Shown one piece after another: positions 5,423 through 7,355 of a stretch of DNA of 7,355 nt (position 1 is its first letter; every line of letters begins with the position of its first letter). A program made the position numbers and the translations under genes. Origin of the DNA: Hydrogenophaga sp. Lineage in GTDB: Bacteria; Pseudomonadota; Gammaproteobacteria; Burkholderiales; Burkholderiaceae_C. The stretch spans positions 1 to 7,355 of the forward strand of contig JAGXRS010000010.1 in NCBI GenBank assembly GCA_018335615.1, given 5' to 3'. The notes beneath the pieces are model-generated. The model was not told the origin of the DNA and ran no database searches. It saw nothing but the letters and a program-made list of their open reading frames with translations.

Positions 5423-6086
5423 CGTAGCGGCGCTCGGTGCCGCTGGAGCCGGTGCCGGCGTAACGGCGGCCACCGCTGGTGGTGTCGCTGGCGCTGGTGC
5501 CGTGGCCGTTGCCGCGGCGCAGCTTGTTGAACAGCAAGGCGCCCGCGAACAGGGTGCCCACCGCCACGGCGGCGGTTTTCATGGGGGCGCCCACGGCCAT
5601 GTCCACCGCCATTTCGGTGGCGCGCGGCTTGGCGATTTCCATGCGGCGACGCGTCATGCGCGCGCCCAGGTCGGCCAGCACCTCGGGTGCCATCTGTTGC
5701 TCGGCCATGGGCAGGAGTTTGGTTTCCTCGTCGGCCACATGGTGCATCACCGCGTTCATGAGCTTGTTGAGCGCTTCGCACTGCTCGTCGGATGCTTCCT
5801 CGGCCGAGCGCAGCTGGTCAATCAGGCTGCGCATCTCGTCGTGCTCGGGCACGCTTTTCTCCAGCTCGGGTGAGCTCATGCCCGCACTGCGCAGGGCGGG
5901 GTAGAAGATTTCCTCTTCCAGCTGGGCGTGGATTTCCAGTGCGTTGCAGATGCTGCGCACGATGGCCGCGCGCACCGTGTGCTGGGTGCCGGGCTCCAGC
6001 TTGTGGAACTGGGCCATCACGTACGCGTGGTCCATTCGGATCATGCGGGTCGCCGTGGGGGACACGGTGTTGAAAAACTGGTTCAT
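5415..6086 (-). CDS. Hemerythrin-domain protein with C-terminal membrane-anchor-like segment
   Basis: The product has 223 residues. Residues 12-130 are a hemerythrin HHE-type four-helix bundle with iron-ligand motifs in order: DHAYV (His20), EIHAQLEEEIFYP (His53, Glu57), VPEHDEM (His82) and HHVADEETKLLP (His116 with Glu120/Glu121). Family members bind a di-iron site and act in oxygen, NO or iron handling; which applies here is not visible. After a basic stretch (MTRRRMEIAK) comes a hydrophobic segment, about 171-186 (TAAVAVGTLFAGALLF), followed by KLRR and a Gly/Ser/Thr-rich tail ending RRYGH. This looks like a single C-terminal membrane anchor, which is not part of the basic domain. Start choice: ATG at 6086 is preceded by AGGAG at good distance and begins the domain directly; the frame upstream to 6605 lies antisense to the next gene. 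It is divergent from the GlsB-family gene. Confidence 0.9.
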   Translation of the reverse strand: MNQFFNTVSPTATRMIRMDHAYVMAQFHKLEPGTQHTVRAAIVRSICNALEIHAQLEEEIFYPALRSAGMSSPELEKSVPEHDEMRSLIDQLRSAEEASDEQCEALNKLMNAVMHHVADEETKLLPMAEQQMAPEVLADLGARMTRRRMEIAKPRATEMAVDMAVGAPMKTAAVAVGTLFAGALLFNKLRRGNGHGTSASDTTSGGRRYAGTGSSGTERRYGH

Positions 6087-6112
6087 GGGGCGTCTCCTGG
6101 GACTGGTGGATG

Positions 6113-6127
6113 AGCCACTGGCCCGGC
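6113..6127 (+). repeat. 15-bp direct repeat, copy 2
   Basis: This is an exact copy of the sequence at 5370-5384. It lies in the 157-base divergent gap between the hemerythrin gene and the GlsB-family gene, 27 bases upstream of the hemerythrin start codon and just beyond its Shine-Dalgarno site. Confidence 0.5.
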
Positions 6128-6243
6128 AACTCCCGTGCCCACTCGTGCTGGGGCCAGGGGACCAGCCCGGCCATACGGGCATGCCATTTGCCAAGTCGCA
6201 GCGGGCCTTTCGCCTTTTCCTCAACCTGAATAGGAGCATCCTC

Positions 6244-6516
6244 ATGATCAACTTTATTGTCTGGCTAGTGGTGGGCGGCGTCATCGGATGGCTTGCCAGC
6301 CTGATCATGCGCACCGATGGCCAGCAAGGCATCTTTCTCAACATCGTGGTCGGCATCATCGGCGCGGCGCTGGGCGGCTGGCTGATCTCGCCACTGGTCG
6401 GCGTGGGCAGCATCAACGACGATGTGTTCAGCATAGGCGCCCTGCTGGTGTCGCTGCTCGGCGCGGTCATCCTGCTGGCCATCGTCAACATGTTCCGCCG
6501 AGGTTCGCCGCGCTGA
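6244..6516 (+). CDS. GlsB/YeaQ/YmgE-family stress-response membrane protein
   Basis: This is a 90-residue, very hydrophobic Gly-rich protein. Three membrane segments are visible: residues about 3-20 (FIVWLVVGGVIGWLASLI), 29-51 and 64-83. The family pattern is present: GGVIGWLAS, a short polar turn (MRTDGQQG), then NIVVGIIGAALGGWL, and a final helix ending in a basic tail (MFRRGSPR). By family knowledge these are small inner-membrane proteins, named transglycosylase-associated, induced in stationary phase, acid or envelope stress. No enzymatic role is established. AGGAG at 6232-6236 precedes the ATG at 6244. A hairpin follows at 6535-6563, before the DUF883-type gene, so the downstream pair may be only partly co-transcribed. 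Confidence 0.93.
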   Translation: MINFIVWLVVGGVIGWLASLIMRTDGQQGIFLNIVVGIIGAALGGWLISPLVGVGSINDDVFSIGALLVSLLGAVILLAIVNMFRRGSPR

Positions 6517-6534
6517 ACGTTCGAACCCATGCGC

Positions 6535-6563
6535 ACCCGAGGCGCACCAGCCTGCGCCCGGGT
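6535..6563 (+). terminator. Hairpin between the GlsB-family and DUF883 genes
   Basis: ACCCG (6535-6539) plus GGCGCA (6541-6546) pair with TGCGCC (6553-6558) plus CGGGT (6559-6563), an 11-bp stem with a single bulged A and a 6-base loop. It starts 19 bases after the GlsB-family stop. The following bases (TCCGTCAATTCCCCCTTCTC) are only pyrimidine-rich, so it may be a leaky terminator or an mRNA-stabilising structure giving unequal expression of the genes on each side. Confidence 0.5.
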
Positions 6564-6596
6564 TCCGTCAATTCCCCCTTCTCGACTGGACACACC

Positions 6597-6992
6597 ATGG
6601 AACACACAACCGACAAGCCGACCTCTTCCACGCCTTTCCCGACCTCCGAGAACAGCCCCGGCGGGCCGTCCTCACGGGGCGGCAGCAGCACAGGCTCGAC
6701 CGGGGGCTCGTCCTCCATGGCATCGAACCGCAGCGACGAGTTGCTCAACCGCGTGGTCCAGACCGCCCACGAAACCATCGACCGCCTGGCCGGCACCGCC
6801 GCACCCCATGTACACCGGCTGCACGAGCAGGTGTCCCACGCGGGCGAGTCGCTGCACCTGAACGGCTCGGATCTGAGCGCCATGAGCGACGAATGGGCCA
6901 ACAGCCTGCGCAACTCGGTGCGCGAGCACCCGATCGCGGCCATGGCCACGGCGCTGGCGGTGGGCATGCTGGTCGCTCGCATCACGCGGTGA
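6597..6992 (+). CDS. DUF883 (ElaB/YqjD-like) membrane-anchored protein
   Basis: The product has 131 residues. Residues 1-45 are Ser/Thr/Gly/Pro-rich and probably disordered. Residues 46-108 are amphipathic helix (for example ELLNRVVQTAHETIDRLAG). The C-terminus is REHPIAAMATALAVGMLVARITR (109-131, motif core VREHPI then a 14-residue hydrophobic stretch), the hallmark of the DUF883 family, whose E. coli members ElaB and YqjD are inner-membrane tail-anchored, stationary-phase-induced proteins; YqjD and ElaB were reported to associate with ribosomes. The usual hydrophobic segment is short here. The low-complexity N-terminal region is longer than in the E. coli proteins. No strong Shine-Dalgarno site precedes the ATG at 6597. 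The next gene starts four bases after the stop, so an operon is very likely. Confidence 0.87.
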   Translation: MEHTTDKPTSSTPFPTSENSPGGPSSRGGSSTGSTGGSSSMASNRSDELLNRVVQTAHETIDRLAGTAAPHVHRLHEQVSHAGESLHLNGSDLSAMSDEWANSLRNSVREHPIAAMATALAVGMLVARITR

Positions 6993-6996
6993 TCCC

Positions 6997-7355
6997 ATGA
7001 CGACGCCCCCACCGGCTGAGGCCACCGCCTCCACACCCCCGGCCCAGGAGTCCTTGCTGCAGACGCTCAAGGGGCTCTGGCAGGAGCTGCCGGGGCTGGT
7101 GAGCGACCGCGTGGAACTGCTGTCGCTGGAACTGCATCGCGCCGGGCTGGCCCTGGCCCAGATTGCCGCCCTGGTGGTGGCCGCCGCCATCCTCGGGGTG
7201 ACCGCCTGGCTGGTGCTCTGGGGCATGGTGGTGGCGCTGCTCGTCATGGCGGGTCTGCACTGGCTGGCCGCGCTGGGCCTGGCGCTGTTGGCCAACCTGC
7301 TGGCGGCGTGGTGGGCGGTGGCGCGTGTGCGCAAGCTGCTGCCCGCGCTGAAGCT
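6997..7355 (+). CDS. Phage-holin-family (YqjE-like) membrane protein, 3' truncated by window
   Basis: The frame opens at ATG 6997 and is still open at the window end, giving at least 119 residues. The Pro/Thr/Ala-rich N-terminus (1-18) is followed by the family's first helix: LWQELPGLVSDRVELLSLELHRAG (27-50, core SDRVELLSLEL), then two membrane segments (about 52-84 and 89-109) and a basic end (RVRKLLPALK). This is the pattern of the small proteobacterial phage-holin family represented by YqjE. The name is historical: nothing here suggests a prophage or lysis cassette. The start lies four bases after the DUF883 stop with no Shine-Dalgarno site, indicating translational coupling. The order DUF883 then YqjE-like matches the enterobacterial yqjD-yqjE pair, where a short yqjK-like gene often follows; that would lie beyond the window. 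Confidence 0.87.
   Translation, partial: MTTPPPAEATASTPPAQESLLQTLKGLWQELPGLVSDRVELLSLELHRAGLALAQIAALVVAAAILGVTAWLVLWGMVVALLVMAGLHWLAALGLALLANLLAAWWAVARVRKLLPALK

Noticed and set aside
6517..6570. tRNA-like stretch (GTTCGAACCC resembling a T arm)
   Set aside because: No acceptor, D or anticodon arms can be formed around it; it is a chance palindrome next to a hairpin.
6997..7355. Phage lysis cassette or prophage, from the holin-family name
   Set aside because: No endolysin, spanin or other phage gene is nearby, and the DUF883 neighbour matches the chromosomal yqjD-yqjE arrangement.

Overview
The window is very GC-rich, densely packed bacterial DNA. The protein families and codon preference fit a betaproteobacterium, most likely Burkholderiales/Comamonadaceae; this is an impression from sequence style, not a database match. 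It reads as ordinary chromosome carrying a run of envelope- and stress-associated genes. I see no tRNA, rRNA, CRISPR array, transposase or integrase.

Layout. (1) 1-805 (+): the end of a hybrid sensor histidine kinase (ATPase domain plus C-terminal receiver), entering from outside the window. Its stop overlaps the start of an MgtC/SapB-family membrane protein (798-1388, +). (2) 1389-1682 (-): a broken remnant that resembles part of a large MmeI/YeeA-like DNA methyltransferase. (3) 1838-2269 (-): an extremely Gln/Gly-rich, presumably disordered 143-residue protein with a good ribosome binding site and an intrinsic terminator at 1719-1749. (4) 2527-2910 (-): a DUF4398-type lipoprotein. It is divergent from a small Pro-rich lipoprotein (3116-3343, +) whose stop overlaps the start of a YihY/BrkB-family membrane protein (3340-4233, +). 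(5) 4311-5369 (+): a short-chain dehydrogenase with a long hydrophilic N-terminal extension. (6) 5415-6086 (-): a hemerythrin-domain protein with a C-terminal membrane-anchor-like segment, convergent with the dehydrogenase. (7) 6244-6516 (+): a GlsB/YeaQ/YmgE-family small membrane protein, followed by a DUF883 (ElaB/YqjD-like) protein (6597-6992) and a phage-holin-family (YqjE-like) membrane protein that runs off the end (6997-7355). The last two mirror the yqjD-yqjE pair of enterobacteria.

Functional reading. Most of these families are linked to general stress, stationary phase or envelope homeostasis in proteobacteria (GlsB/YeaQ, DUF883, YqjE-like, hemerythrin, DUF4398, extended dehydrogenases of the YghA type). 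A shared stress regulon is a reasonable inference, but I found no convincing shared promoter motif. The least ordinary items are the Gln/Gly-rich protein with an inverted repeat upstream, the methyltransferase remnant, and a 15-bp direct repeat bracketing the hemerythrin gene. I did not find a clear new multi-gene system.
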